Of a stretch of DNA of 64,000 nt, positions 1 through 11,834 are shown piece by piece (position 1 is the first letter of the stretch; each line of letters begins with the position of its first letter). The notes under the pieces were generated by a model that saw only the letters and a list, made by a program, of their open reading frames with translations, was not told the origin of the DNA and searched no databases. The stretch lies in the NCBI GenBank assembly GCA_029964075.1, contig CM057133.1:17632699-17696698 (forward strand), in the 5' to 3' direction. The position numbers were made by a program, and so were the translations under genes. Origin of the DNA: Patiria pectinifera (taxonomy: Eukaryota > Echinodermata > Asteroidea > Valvatida > Asterinidae).

Positions 1-91
1 AATGATGTCTGAGGGATTGAATAATGTGCCTATGGGCCTAATCCACGAGTCGGCCATATTGAATTCAAACTTAGGTAAAATCTTAAATTTT

Positions 92-276
92 CTGTTTTAC
101 ACTGTGCAATGAGAATATACATGCATGTACTTAAAATTTGATTTTATCAATTTTTAATGTTCAAATCGTGTTTTATTGTATCATTACCCCAACTGGGACC
201 CATGTGAGATCAATTCTGATAAAAAGGACCGAATGGGCCACCCAGTATATAGAATAAATAAATAAATATATAAATT
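92..276 (+). repeat. Non-LTR retrotransposon 3' tail, copy 1
   Basis: An AT-rich stretch ends in an (AATA)n tail at about 252-276. The same sequence, including the 'tactgggacccatg' core, recurs at 44290-44491 and 55080-55265, each ending in an AAATA-type tail. A simple A-rich repeat tail behind a conserved 3' segment is typical of non-LTR retrotransposons or SINEs. No coding part is present. Because copies lie upstream of genes 1, 4 and 5, it may instead have travelled with the duplicated gene units. Confidence 0.5.
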
Positions 277-768
277 TGACAATAGTAGTAATAAAATACA
301 TTATCTCAGACACAGTGCTACAAACCGTCAAGTCATAACCCCCCCCCCCCCACCGGTACCTCCCATTGTTCCGGTACATGATAAGGCAGTGTGCGCACGT
401 GTGTTCACCGTCGATCGCGGACGTCCTATTGTCCCTCTTTTGTTTGTACTCTAACTTTTTAGGAAGACTCCCATATGTTTTGTACACGACCCCAATCGCG
501 GACGTATGTCGGGAATCGAGGACGATATTGTTCTCTTTTGTTCTCTGGTATTTTTCGTCCACGGTTTGAAAAGATGCACGCGTACACTATTTGATTTTAT
601 GGAGGCCAAGTGTTCGGAGAAAAAAAACTGTCTATAGGCCTACATTTCAGCATTGGTTTGATTATTAAAAAAGATAAACTGACGGGCCTGAACCCCCTGG
701 CCCCTCCATTTTTTTTTTTATAGATTTTATTTGCATATGATAACATGAATATGGTAGAGTATAACCGT
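277..768. other. Upstream intergenic DNA of gene 1
   Basis: No gene is recognisable. Two blocks containing 'tcgcggacgt' (about 413 and 497) resemble pieces near 7390 and 37560, so this is probably old repeat DNA. A C-run lies at 340-352. Bases 28-62 are also an inverted match to 1668-1705 in intron 1 of gene 1 (shared core 'cgagtcggccatattg'). Confidence 0.4.
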
Positions 769-798
769 GTGATGGACTCTTACCCTCACACTTGACCT
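769..798 (+). promoter_or_regulatory. Conserved upstream block of gene 1
   Basis: A 30-base block beginning 'gtgatggactcttaccctca' lies 117 bases before the start codon. It is matched at 28 of 30 positions at 11683-11712, 123 bases before the gene 2 start. Its 3' end reads TGACCT, a nuclear-receptor half-site, which is changed to TGATCT in gene 2. Its conservation between the paralogues and its position suggest a proximal promoter or 5' UTR element. No clear TATA box was found. Confidence 0.45.
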
Positions 799-914
799 AT
801 CATAATTGTCTATAATATGAAAGGTGGACTCGTATGCCGGACTCAGGTCACTGCCTTGTTGGTTGCATGGTACAGGCGTACAGCTACAGAGCTCAGTGAG
901 CATCGTCTGTGATC

Positions 915-3900
915 ATGGACGTTAACGGTCAAGTCAAAGCATTACTGCCCGAGGTGATCAACGGGAAAACCTTAAAGGAGCTGGAGGAAGAGACGACGGC
1001 TAACGACAAGAAATATGCCCACTTTGTGAAGGGTGTCAAACTGCCCTACGTCGTACCTCTGTCTACTATTGAAGCCCTCAAAACATTTGAGGTTCGCGAT
1101 GACGATGTCTGTGTCGTCACGTACCCGAGGTCAGGTGAGCTACACGCATTGTACTCTGCTTTCCGTTGGTTCTTCCGTGTCCCAGTGTGCCAGCCTATTG
1201 TCGTTTTTATGTACCTACCTGACTGACTGACCGTAGTCTGACCATTTCCTCAGTGGTCGGACTGTTCGACTTGCTCGATTAGCCACGGTCACTTGTGAAA
1301 TTGCTTAATCCTCGATCTTGGCCCCGCCTCCAACATAGACTCACGACTATACCTACAGGCATGTGGGCCTTATGCACAAGTTGGCCAGTTTTGACGTGTT
1401 CCCTGAATGTATTTCACAAATTGTCAACTGTTGAATGGGATGGTGCCAGACTATTTATTCACTGAATAAATAGTCTGGCACCATCCCATTCAACAGTGAG
1501 GCTACAGTGTAGCCTCACTTTCATGTTTTAAAAATGTGGCTTAAAACATTAGAGTATGTTTCATCACAAAATTCATCAGAGCAGACTGGTTTTAATTTGT
1601 ACCGTCATTGCTTTCATTTCTCTAAACAATTTCCAAAAGAAAGAAAGATGTTACCTCACTCTCAAACCAATATGGCCGACTCGTGAATAAGGCCCATAGA
1701 CCCCCTTGACCAAAATGTGTATGGGACCAGCTTTATTAGACTCGCCTATAGTCTTAATTGGCATCTTTTTTTGGTTTTTACTCGTGAGATTAGTTTTCCG
1801 GGTTACCCTTAGCATGCTAAGCTTCATGCGGAAAGATAGGCCTACCGTTCGTTTCACAACATCATTGGCTTTAAGTCCAGTTCTAATGTGCACACCCGTG
1901 TTAATTTCCGTTCGATGACAGTGTAGGCCCATATTACGAAGTGAGGGGTTAAGCATACAATAATTCAACCTTTATATAATTGTTTGTTTACAGGAACCCA
2001 CTGGATGACAGAAATAGTGAGCTTCATCTTGAACGACGGCCGGGATGACTTCGACCGCACTTTCATGACTTGCACGCTGGAGGTCACTTACACGCCCGAC
2101 CCATCGAAGGTGGAGAGTACAATTCCGGGGTATAAAAAGTTCGAAGAAGTGAAATCACCCAGGTGCACCAGCAGTCATTTACCATACAGCCTCCTTCCTC
2201 AAGATATAATGAAATCCAAGGTGAAAGACATTTTTTTTGGTCTTGAACGGGGTAATAAGAGATCTATATACGACGAATTTTCTCCAGCATTCCAAGGCAA
2301 TTCAAGAATAAATTTAGGAACTTTAGAATTCCATTAATTATTTTTGGCCCAATATGAGTAGTTTCATAACATTAGTCATCGGCTGCACGGGGAGGGGGAG
2401 GGGTGAACCCCCACCCCCACTAGTTATACTGCACATGCGTCAATTGAGAACAAAATGTTTCACAGGCTTTACATCCCTTTAAAAACCGGTCACAATAAAT
2501 TATAACACTTTTGAGAGCTTAAAAGGGAAGATTTGATTCGGAGGCACCCGCAACCCTGTATCACACCCCCAAAGAAATATTGACTGTCGAATGTCTTCGA
2601 ACTTTCTCAAAATAAAAAACCTTAAACCTTGTCAACACAGGTAATAATAGTACTTTAAGCATAACATGTTTTGCGCATGCGTGGTAAGGTCAGGGACTTT
2701 TTTCGCCCGTACCCCACTTCGCTCGTACCCCTCCCCGACCTGCAAACAGGGTGCTGGGAAGGGCTGATGCCGCTTTACGGAATCTTGTGAAGGAAGTATA
2801 CGGATGGCATTCTGGGAAACTTATCATGTCCTTCGCATGCAGCTAGCGCGCTATACGTATAATAAACATGTTTACAGCTGCAGCTGCAGCAAGGTTGAGC
2901 GCTGCAAAATCTCTCCAATGAGAGCTCAAAGAGATTAGCCCTTCCTAGCGTCTTGTTTGCAGGGCGAGGCTACGAGCGAAGGACTATTATAATTGGCTGT
3001 GAAACAAACATAACGTGATTATAAACGTTTCTCTCCTTGCGCATTTAGGTTGTGTACTTGGCTCGCAATCCCAAAGACATGCTTGTCTCCTACTTCAACT
3101 TTACGAAAGCATATTTGTCGCCTACGTTCCAGGACTTCAGTGTGTACCTGTGGCTTCATTATGCCGGAGAAAGTAAGTTTTCATTATTTGATGATTTATG
3201 TTTAAATGTTATTTTATTAACCTCAAGTAAATCACCACAAAAACCTTTAATAACAATATATAAAGCAAGGGTTTAATTGGGGAACCCCCCTTTAAATGAC
3301 TCACGTTGGGAAGGCTCTGGTATCTCCAATCACCCAAGCTCGGAACCTATACGGCTCGCCAAATTTAAACATTTCGATGTACAGTACATCGTAATCATAG
3401 AGTCAGTGGTTCGAATCCAGTCGCTGGTCATAAAGTGTCCTTGGGCAAGCCACTTTACACGCACTTGTCTCTCTTGAACAAGGAGCTTGGGTGATGGTTT
3501 TTAGCTTGACAGTAACCTGCGATGGATTGCTGGCATACCATCTAGGGGAATAGAGATCTTCTCAGTCGGTTCATGCGAAAGAAAAGTAAGATGAAGGCCC
3601 GCCCGATGAGCCGTACGGCTCAGGCGTTCACTCACCCCTTTCCTTTCTTATCTTATTAAACTTTGCAATGAATAGACCAATTGGAAAACTGCTACCTCCC
3701 CTCTGCCTTGATGGAACAGAAAGAAAAACCTTTGCTTAATTCTTCTCTTTGCAGTGATCTTCGGGTCGTGGTTTGATCACGTGCTCGGCTATTGGCGACA
3801 AAAGGACCATCCGAACATCTTGTTTATGAACTACGAAGATCTCCACAAGGCACGTTTGAGCGGAATTGGACGTCACTTTACCGAATTCTGTACCTATATG

Positions 3901-6532
3901 AAGCATTCTACGTTCATAAACGGATATGCATCACATGTGCATGTACACAGCATTAAAATCTTCCCAAAGTTCCGAACTTTCCGAACTTTACGGAATGGTG
4001 CATAATAACTTCATAGGAGTAGGAAAACGGTGCTGAAATTGCGCTCTTGTCTTTTTCAGCATATGAATGTTTGTTACCTAGCAGTATAACCGGTCTTGTC
4101 TCCCTGTATGCTGACCAGACTGATTCGTCTGGCTCACTGACCCATCAATGTCACTTGTGACTTTGGTGTGCATGAGAACAGCTGTAAGAGGATTGCCTAT
4201 CCGGTTAGTTAGTGTGACGTTATCTCAATGCAACCATGCGTACTTCACACAGTGTAGCATAACACGAATGGAACCGGAAGTTAACGCAACTGAGTGTTGA
4301 TCTAATGGGCGCTAGTTATGAGTGGTGCGCGCGCGTGTATATGGCGTTTTTACCAACGAACCGGATAAGCAGCTGTACTGATGACGTCACACTTTGTTTA
4401 CCCGAGTGCTTTCTGTGGGGATGACAGTTTCGTAGCCCAATAGAAAAGCGCACACGTGAACAAAATGTGACGTCATCAGTACAGTAATATTGAAAATGTG
4501 ACGTCATCAGTACAAAGGCTTATTCATTGTATGAGCCACACCACATGCGAATTAGTCTGGCCCTACTTGCTTCATGTACTTGACGTGTAGGCACTGAGTC
4601 AGTCTCCATGCATGCGAACATGCAGTGACAGTGAACTTTTCGGCCATTCTTTTCTATGAACTTTTCAGCCATACTGAATCAATCGATATAATTTTGTGCC
4701 CTGTTGCTGGGTCAGCTCTGTCTTGGCTGGGCTTGTCCTGCTGGAAAAAATGTTATAATTTTAAAGGTTCGTATTTTCTTTTTCACACTCTGAAATCAAA
4801 GGACCTCAAGGGATCCATACGCACAGTAGCAAAGCACGTTGGGAAGGATTTATCTGATGACGTCATCGACCGCATCACTGAACGAGTAAGCTTTGGAGGA
4901 ATGAAGAGTACATACGATAAGTTTAAAGACGTGTATGGCGAGGCTGAGGCGCTGCAGATGACCAACAAATTCGGGGAAGACACGGTGTACCTCAGAAAAG
5001 GTAAAAGGGGTAACGAAAGGATTAACTAACCCCCTATAGGTCTTTTTGGCTATGGGAACCATCCCCCATCCTGCCTGCGAAATCCTCTGATTGCCGCCAT
5101 GTAAAAATTGGATTCAGCCTCAATCCTCCAATATCACCCGTAAAATCTTAAAGGTATTCACTGGAGGATCCCTGACCACTGCCTTCATCCTCCACAATCC
5201 TCCAACACAGGCTGAGGCCGGCAGTGCCGATGACAGAAGCAGTGCGGATGATATCAAATGCTTAGCTGGCCTAACAGAATTATACAATTGTTTTGTTATA
5301 CCTCTTTTTTGGAATCCTTGGATTGTGATGTAAAAAATCACGAAAACAAACGTCAGTAAACACAACAATCATGACAATCTAACGGCAACTCACATGCATG
5401 TCGCGTGCTCAAAACAGCTGATCGTATGCTAGTTCGCTGCTCCCACTCGTGTGAAAATATGTTGAAAATAGCGTGGGTACCAACGATCAAGCGTTTCACA
5501 CTGCACCGTACGTATGGTACGTACATGTACAAAGTCATAGCACACTCCCTGTGAGATATCACGTATACATGGAAGTGATATCCCACAGGGAGGGTGTCCT
5601 GACTTTTTATAAACTTAACACGTGATCGTTCTAGGCCAATGAAAATACAGTATTTAAGACAGAGGTATAACAATGCTGGGTATACAGCCTACGAACTCGG
5701 CACACTGCACCCTCCAAAATGAACAAACACTTTTTGGTTATTCAGCATGAATCCTCCAAAATCCTCAAAAAACGGAAGGATTTTGGAGGATTGAGGAAAT
5801 GACAGTGTACGTGCAAGACTTACGAATTCAGGGACCATCTTCTTGCCTTCAGGGCCGGGGAGGCGGGCGTTCAAATCCTCGCCTTCGTCTCAGGCTTGGC
5901 TTCATTTCCGGCTCAAGAAAATGTTCGCAGCCATTAACGGATATGTTCTCCAGATTTTGCCTTGATTTACAAGGATTTGATGTTCCTGAAGCATAACAAT
6001 TTGGACCAATACACTGAGCTGTAGCCCGAGTCCGAGCCAAGTTTAGGAGGAAAACAAAATCAGTTCCACGACTGCCGCCATCTTTGGCAAAATTAAAACG
6101 AAAATGGAATCCGTCCCATCAATAATACAAATTTGGGCAGGTGCCTACACTGTTGACTTTTTTATAGTCAATTTTTACCGGAATTGACCAACAAATAACG
6201 TTCCCCAAAACTTTTTTTACGATCGAAATGCCATCTGCCTAACACCTTCCCTCTAAAAACGATAATTCACGTTTTGGCCAGGTTGGAAGTTTCTTCGCTA
6301 TCTCATGAAGGGCAAGTCCCAATATTTGGCAGATTTGAAATCCTAGAATTGATTTTCGGTTGAAGGTTCACCTTAAATATATACTTTCTGTTCGCTTTGT
6401 TTGTTCCATTTGCTGCTAGGAAAAGTCGGGAATTGGAGGAACACTTTCACAGAGGAGCAGAGCGCCCTCTTCGACAAGATCTACGCCCTACGAATGGATG
6501 GGACTGGGTTGGAGTTTGACTTTGACCCGTAA
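915..6532 (+). CDS. Cytosolic sulfotransferase (SULT family), gene 1
   Basis: Exons 915-1134, 1994-2220, 3049-3172, 3755-3849, 4802-5000 and 6420-6532 give 325 residues. The family transfers sulfonate from PAPS to hydroxyls or amines of small molecules in the cytosol. Visible motifs: 5'-phosphosulfate loop YPRSGTHW (70-77, Arg where vertebrate SULTs have Lys), catalytic His135 in SSHLPYSLLP, 3'-phosphate motif around Arg155 and Ser163 in ARNPKDMLVSY, and RKGKVGNW (287-294). The C-terminal dimerisation motif (KxxxTVxxxE) is not kept: the region reads RNTFTEEQSA. There is no signal peptide or membrane segment. The start is ATG in 'gatcATGG', matched in gene 2. Intron 4 uses a GC donor (AAG|GCACGT); all other donors are GT. 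Length is about 30 residues above vertebrate SULT1, mainly at the N terminus. Substrate is unknown. Confidence 0.88.
1427..1518. repeat. Two adjacent perfect hairpins in intron 1 of gene 1
   Basis: Bases 1427-1460 and 1464-1497 are exact reverse complements (34-bp arms) around a three-base loop ACT. A second hairpin follows at 1496-1518, with 10-bp arms (GTGAGGCTAC) and loop AGT, sharing two bases with the first. Intron 1 of gene 2 has no counterpart. The rest of the intron is unremarkable. Confidence 0.85.
2697..2985. repeat. Imperfect inverted repeat in intron 2 of gene 1
   Basis: The left arm contains 'cgctcgtacc' and 'ctgcaaacag...gggaagggct'. The right arm contains 'agcccttcct...gtttgcag' and 'tacgagcgaag', its approximate reverse complement. 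A GCAGCT run lies between them. It is absent from the paralogous intron of gene 2 and is probably a foldback or MITE-type insertion. Confidence 0.5.
3290..3650 (+). repeat. SINE-like element in intron 3 of gene 1
   Basis: A B-box-like GGTTCGAATCC lies at 3408-3418. It is followed by 'gtgtccttgggcaagccact' and then 'cctgcgatgga', both familiar from tRNA-derived V/Deu-type SINEs. Gene 2 has a shortened version at 15655-15825 without the B-box portion, so the insertion probably predates the gene 1/2 split. No A box or functional tRNA fold was found. Confidence 0.5.
4373..4516. repeat. Foldback repeat carrying CRE octamers, intron 4 of gene 1
   Basis: The arms begin CTGTACTGATGACGTCACA (4373) and end in its near reverse complement (4484). 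The palindromic octamer TGACGTCA, the CREB/ATF site, occurs at 4382-4389, 4468-4475 and 4499-4506. Gene 2 keeps the same structure at 16363-16522 with two intact octamers. It is probably a MITE older than the gene 1/2 duplication. Confidence 0.65.
5118..5796. mobile_element. MITE-like element in intron 5 of gene 1
   Basis: The left end CCTCAATCCTCCAA is matched in reverse at the right end (TTTTGGAGGATTGAGG). Several internal ATCCTCCA motifs occur, including a hairpin at 5751-5791 (15-bp perfect arms) and a weaker one at about 5540-5595. It is absent from gene 2 intron 5, which is otherwise homologous on its 3' side. No target duplication could be confirmed and no coding capacity is seen. Confidence 0.55.
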
Positions 6533-8589
6533 GCGACGGTTTGCAGTGCGCACCCACAGTTGACAACCCAGATTAGAAAAGTAATCAATCATAAACGCTG
6601 TGACAATATCTTTTTTGTTGTTGCTATTGAAGTACTTTGCAATAATGGTATCCGTTTTAGAAATTGTCTGAACTGAACTTTTTAAATGAAAACAATATTT
6701 TCCGATGGGTCTTTTTGTCCCCGTGAAATTCACACTGTTAGAAAATAACTTGGATTGGAATGAAATAAGATCGACCTTGCACCATCAGCTGACCTGGTTC
6801 TAGTCACCTGATCAGAGATGTTTTTCAGCAGTGTATACTTCGTTGTTGTATGGTGCCGCTTACAGGGTAATGAGTGACAATCGTTATTGTTTAAACGGGT
6901 CAAACGTTTAGTTCGAAAATTTACAAAAGTAAACAATAAGTCTTTACCCTAGGCCTAGTCAGTAGTTGAAAAACAACAACAATTTGCTTATCTCAGTTAT
7001 CTAGTTAATAGGCTTAATTTTTGTTTGGTGGGATCAACGAAAAATATAATTAATTACTCATGTAAGATCATTGGGAAACTACAACACAATCCTAGCCAAT
7101 GCTCAACTGCTGATTAAATAAAAAATAACGCTTTGATTCAGAAATTATCAATTTAAACTAAGAAAAAAGTTTCAAGGATTAAGCGTATACGAGTTTTACA
7201 AATACTCCCCCCTCCGCCAAAAAAAAATGGAAAAGACTAGAAAAACTCAGTCAGATTGACTGATTTTCATTTGCACCCAGCTGACTCTAGTTGGCTAGTC
7301 AAAATTAACTGGTTTCTAGTCAAATGTAAGTAGTGTTTTTTTTGCGTTTGTTTATGGTGTAAATTGAGGAAACACACGTGCGATATCATCGGTGAATCGA
7401 GGACAGGAACCAAATCAAGGACAACCGCGATTAGAAAACGTGTACAAAACCACCCAACCTGAAATTTGTATCCTTGTGGAGGCATTTCTTTGTTCTCGTG
7501 TAGTAAAGTTTTCGAGCTTGAAAGTGTAGTTTCAAAATGCTCTTATTTTAACCAGAATTAATTTCCATAATATCCCTTTTCTAAAACTCTTCCATTTGCA
7601 ACCAGTCAACCCACCTTGGAAATTCCTAGTTTTTGATTAAATTCCATATATCTATTTTGTGAAAACCTTGTGGAGACGTATTCATCTAAAGAAATTCCTC
7701 TGTGGAGACGTATACAATCTGTTGTTCCCTATTGTGTGCATGTCTCCAGAGGGCACGGTGTATCAGATCAATGAGACCTGTTGCGAACAGTACAAACAAA
7801 GGTACAAACAAAGGAAAAGGGATGAGGAACAAAAGAAAATCCTCGATATAAATCATATAACATGGGTGTGTGTCTGTGGACAAGCAATACATTCGTGCAC
7901 TGTGTGGACTTCGAACAAAAGATATCCAAATAAACCAGGTAGCAGCGACGTTGTAGGTTTTCCCCTCTCTGGAAAACAGAGTTAGAGGCATTTTAGGGTT
8001 AGGTTTATTTGTGGCAAAATGAAGAGAAACACTTATTAAGGGAATCATAGAAGAAAAAAAATAGGGTTGAAAGAGTTTTCACAGTTTGAGAAAAAGTAGT
8101 TTTCACTGTTTTTTCTTAACTACACGAAAACAAAGGAATGTCCAAACCAGCTTTGAAAAACAAACATGCGTGTGTGTGTATACTGATATTGTAACCAAAA
8201 TTTACGGATAGTGTAGTAAATGTTAGTGAACTGTTAGTATACCCTATAAGTCAATTTCTGTTACATTATCAATTAGGACCGATAATGTACAATGTATGTA
8301 TTCCTCGGTTTTTTTTTTGGCGGAGGACCATCTGTCGTAGTTAGAATTAAATGAGATGCTACCAAGCATTTGAATCCACTGAAGCGCCACCAGATGGAAT
8401 CCGAATAAGGTGATATCGGGAAAGTGGAAGAGAAGTGCTAGCTTGCAAAACAATTTGAGCGGGTCCTAGTGTAACCGTGAACAGTGGGTACTAGGCCTTT
8501 TCTTAATCTTGTAACTCGACGCACGACTGGTGGCCATGAATTTACAGGATCACCCAAGGCAGCCTCTCGGCGATTTTTACTGGGCATGT
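6533..8589. other. Intergenic DNA between gene 1 and the LINE
   Basis: Bases 6533-6850 are homologous to 23478-23790 downstream of gene 2, so they belong to the gene 1/2 duplication unit and include the 3' UTR. An AATAAA lies at about 7117. Bases 7240-7330 contain short repeats of a GACTAG/CTAGTC type also seen at 36171-36595. The remainder, including an unrecognised open stretch at 7659-7985, shows no convincing gene. Confidence 0.4.
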
Positions 8590-10975
8590 GGGAGTTAAGG
8601 TTCTGCCGAAACTATAGTCAGAAACTATAAGTGTCTTAACGTTCGGGACTTTCTTCAAGATATTCAAAGAGATCTTGTAGATGAAATGCCAACTGAAAGC
8701 GGTTGTAATGAAATGATTGAACATTACGAATTGACTCTTCAAAACACCATCGACAAGTACTGCCCTTTATCAGTCAAGCTGCGTACCATGCGACCAAGAA
8801 TGCCATGGTATAATAACAACATCCATGAAGCTCGGCGTGTGCGCAGGCGCTTAGAAAACAAGTGGAAAAAGAGCAAGTCAGCTTCTGATAAAGACTCCTA
8901 TCTTGAGCAGAAAGTACTTGTTGATGGCTTAATAACCAAAGCTAAGAGTGATTACTTTCATAACAAATTATTTTCTGCTAATAGTAAAGACCAATTCAAA
9001 ATTTTGAACTCACTTTTGAATACCGGCACCAAAATTCTTCCCAGGTATGATTGTGTGTCTGACCTTGCTAATAGGTTTGCCAAATTCTTTGTTGAGAAAA
9101 TAAAGAGAATAAGAGACAGTTTTGGCTCAGAAAATGAGGTTGGTAATGTAGATGGTAATGCAAATACTGAATCAAATGACATTGCTGTTTGTTTAAATCC
9201 CAAGTTTGATGATCATCTGGACGGTGGTGATGAGACTGGATTTCTTTCAGGGGCCACCGTTCGGGATCTTTCAGATTTGAGACCAGTATGTCATGATGAA
9301 GTTGCAAATCTCCTGACAAAGCTGGCTAATAAATCATGCTTGCTTGATAAAATACCGACCTGGCTCATCAAGGAAAATCCTAGTCTCTTCATTCCGGTCC
9401 TGACTGATATCATCAATGTGTCATTTTGTACTGGAATATTCCCAGAGTCTTTAAAAGAAGCTACTCTCTCTCCAATTGTAAAGAAACAGACATTGGACCC
9501 AAATACACTTCAAAACTATCGGCCAGTATCGAACATAAAAGCTCTGGCCACACTTGTGGAAATGGCAGCGGCAAGCCGCTTACTGGAACATATAAATATC
9601 AACAATTTGTCGGAAAAATTCCAATCCGCCTACAAATCTGCTCATTCAACCGAGACTGCACTCATCCGGATTAATAATGACATTGCTACTGCTATAGATC
9701 ACCAACATGCCGTACTATCTACTTGTTATGCTCGACCTCTCGGCGGCATTTGACACAATAGATCATTCAATGTTCATCCAAAGACTTCACAGACGGTTTC
9801 ATGTTACCGGGAAGGCTCTGACATGGTTTGATACTTACCTCCAAAACCGCTCAAACAGGGTTTGTATCTCTGGAACTTTCTCTGACACCCACGTTATGGA
9901 ATATGGTTGTCCACAAGGATCTATACTAGGACCAATAGGATACAGCGCCTACACTCATCCAGTTGGAACCATCCTTCGTGCAAATGACGTCAAATACCAC
10001 ATCTATGCTGATGACACGCAAATCCTTGTGAGTTTTGATCCGAGAGAGGATGGTGCATGCGAAGTGGCTCTCCACAAACTACAATCTTGTGTGGGACAAA
10101 TTAAGCAATGGATGACAACTAACAAGCTGCAACTAAACGAGTCAAAAACAGAGTTTTTCGTTGCAGCTTCTGCTAGGTTTGCCCCCCGCCTTTCCAACGT
10201 TACTTTGACTCTTGGCGATGTTACGATTAAACCATCTAAATCGTTGCGTAATTTGGGCGTTGTCATCGATCCTCCGTTGAGCATGAGTGACCAAGTTTCT
10301 TCCATCGTTAAATGTGTCAGTTTTCATCTCCGGAACTTATCACGCATTCGTCGTTTCATGGACCAAGAGACATGTAAAATGGCTGTTCAGTCGCTAATCT
10401 TCTCCCGGATTGACTATGGAAATGCGTTGCTTTACGGTGCCAATGAAGGTGACTTAACTCGTCTGCAAAGGCTACAAAACAGGGCCGCCAGACTAATTTT
10501 TCTTGCTGCTCGTGACCATCCGAGCGCACCGTTGTTACGTCGCCTTCATTGGCTACCAATCCGAGCACGCATAAATTTCAAACTTCTTGTCATTGTATAT
10601 AAATGTATCAACTCTATGGCACCTTCATATCTCCGAGAACTCATCTCTTTCAACACATCTGTCTATGCCACCCGCTCATCATTTGATAAAACCCGTCTCC
10701 ATAACCCCCAAACTAAGTCGCGTACTGGAGATCGTGCCTTTCAAGCCGCTGCTCCCCGGCTGTGGACTTCCCTTCCCCGTGACATCCGGGAAGCCAACAC
10801 ACTTCAGCTTTTCAAAAATAGACTCAAAACCCATTTATTTGTTTAATCATGCCATATGTTATTTTGCTTGTATAGTTGTTTGTATCTGTATCAATGCATT
10901 TTTTGTTTGTATCTTTAATTCATTTGTCAGCTTTTGTAAAGCGCTCCGATCTTTGTGGGGCGCTATAAAAATGCC

Positions 10976-11007
<32 letters not shown>

Positions 11008-11021
11008 TGTATGTATGTATG
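8590..11021 (+). mobile_element. 5'-truncated CR1/L2-group LINE
   Basis: A reverse transcriptase of the CR1/L2/Jockey kind is readable. The N-terminal linker after the endonuclease runs from about 8602, then come LDLSAAFDTIDH (block A), GCPQGSILGP, and the active site YADDTQI near 10010. The C-terminal LQLFKNRLKTHLFV ends at 10846. The endonuclease domain is missing. The frame changes once near 9713, consistent with a 4-bp insertion (actaTCTActtg). The 3' end has the 'gtaaagcgc...ggcgctataaaa' signature and finishes in an 11-unit (TATG)n tail at 10978-11021, the usual priming tail for this group. The copy cannot encode a full protein. Insertion direction matches the SULT genes. Clade choice among CR1, L2 and Crack is uncertain. 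Confidence 0.9.
8686..10846 (+). pseudogene. LINE reverse transcriptase, frameshifted
   Basis: Frame 1 is open over 8686-9753 and frame 2 over 9707-10846; together they cover the linker, fingers-palm and thumb regions of a non-LTR reverse transcriptase. The YADD catalytic pair is intact. One frameshift sits just before LDLSAAFDTIDH. Loss of the endonuclease and the frameshift make it a dead-on-arrival copy, though only lightly damaged, so it inserted fairly recently. Confidence 0.85.
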
Positions 11022-11682
11022 ACCACGTCTGCTCCTTGGCGAAATTGATGCAGTTTTAGATTTGATGAGGTGAACGACTAACCGATTGCTGGTGATTTTC
11101 CAGTCCACACGCTGGACGTTATTGAGGTCGCTGAAACGAAGGTATCCAGCGTGTAGCTGATGAAACAAATATGTAGAGAGCACCCGCAAGCCAGCAAGGG
11201 TAGCTAGCCACCAAGTGTCCACGTGCACCGAAGAGCTGCGTCATTGATGGTTGGTGAAAATGGTTCATTTTGGTTAGGAGTTGAAGCGAGAAAACGTCTG
11301 TATAGCCTCGAAGCGCTATCTTGACAAGAGGGTCGTCGGTGGTCGCCTCAAGTGCCTTGCTATACACAGCAAAACTTTTACCTCAAATTTCACATGTAAG
11401 TGAAATTTCAACAAGCTTTAAGCATTCCCTTTCATAAATCTTGAGTTTACGTAGGCCCTACCCGAATTGGAAAGTGCATTCACAAGTAGGATATAAACGT
11501 CCACACAGCCATCTTATAAAAACTGGGCGTTTCTTGCGAGAACCATGCAAGAATGAATTTCGGGGGTCAAAATTTGGACTTTCAAAAATCGAGCTGTTGA
11601 GATGTACTTTGAATCCTGCCGCAAAGTGCACCGCATTCTGTGGACGCACGGGAAACAATATTTGTGTATTGGTACTGTGTAC
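11022..11682. other. Intergenic DNA upstream of gene 2
   Basis: No gene, RNA or clear repeat was recognised here. The stretch is presumably the 5' flank of gene 2, with its conserved block beginning at 11683. Confidence 0.4.
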
Positions 11683-11712
11683 GTGATGGACTCTTACCCT
11701 CACACGTGATCT
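11683..11712 (+). promoter_or_regulatory. Conserved upstream block of gene 2
   Basis: Counterpart of 769-798, with two differences; here 'cacgtgat' contains an E-box CACGTG. It lies at nearly the same distance from the start codon as in gene 1. The flanking sequence is more diverged than the block itself, which supports constraint. Confidence 0.45.
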
Positions 11713-11834
11713 GCCATTATCTACGAAATGTGTACTCGTATACCGGAGATCAGTTGTGACATAGTTGTTGGTCGCATCGTAGGCGTAAAGCTGGCCATAC
11801 ATGATTCAGAGCTTTTTGAGCATAGTCTGTGAGC

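Noticed and set aside
3408-3418. tRNA gene from the B-box-like GGTTCGAATCC
   Set aside because: No A box at the right distance and no closing stems; fits a SINE. The same applies to 52150-52245, 54488-54545 and 62075-62170.
7659-7985. 108-residue open frame as a small gene
   Set aside because: No family similarity recognised, it overlaps a minus-strand frame of similar length, and composition looks like chance.
10977-11028. Met-Tyr-Val-Cys repeat peptide
   Set aside because: It is the (TATG)n tail of the LINE.
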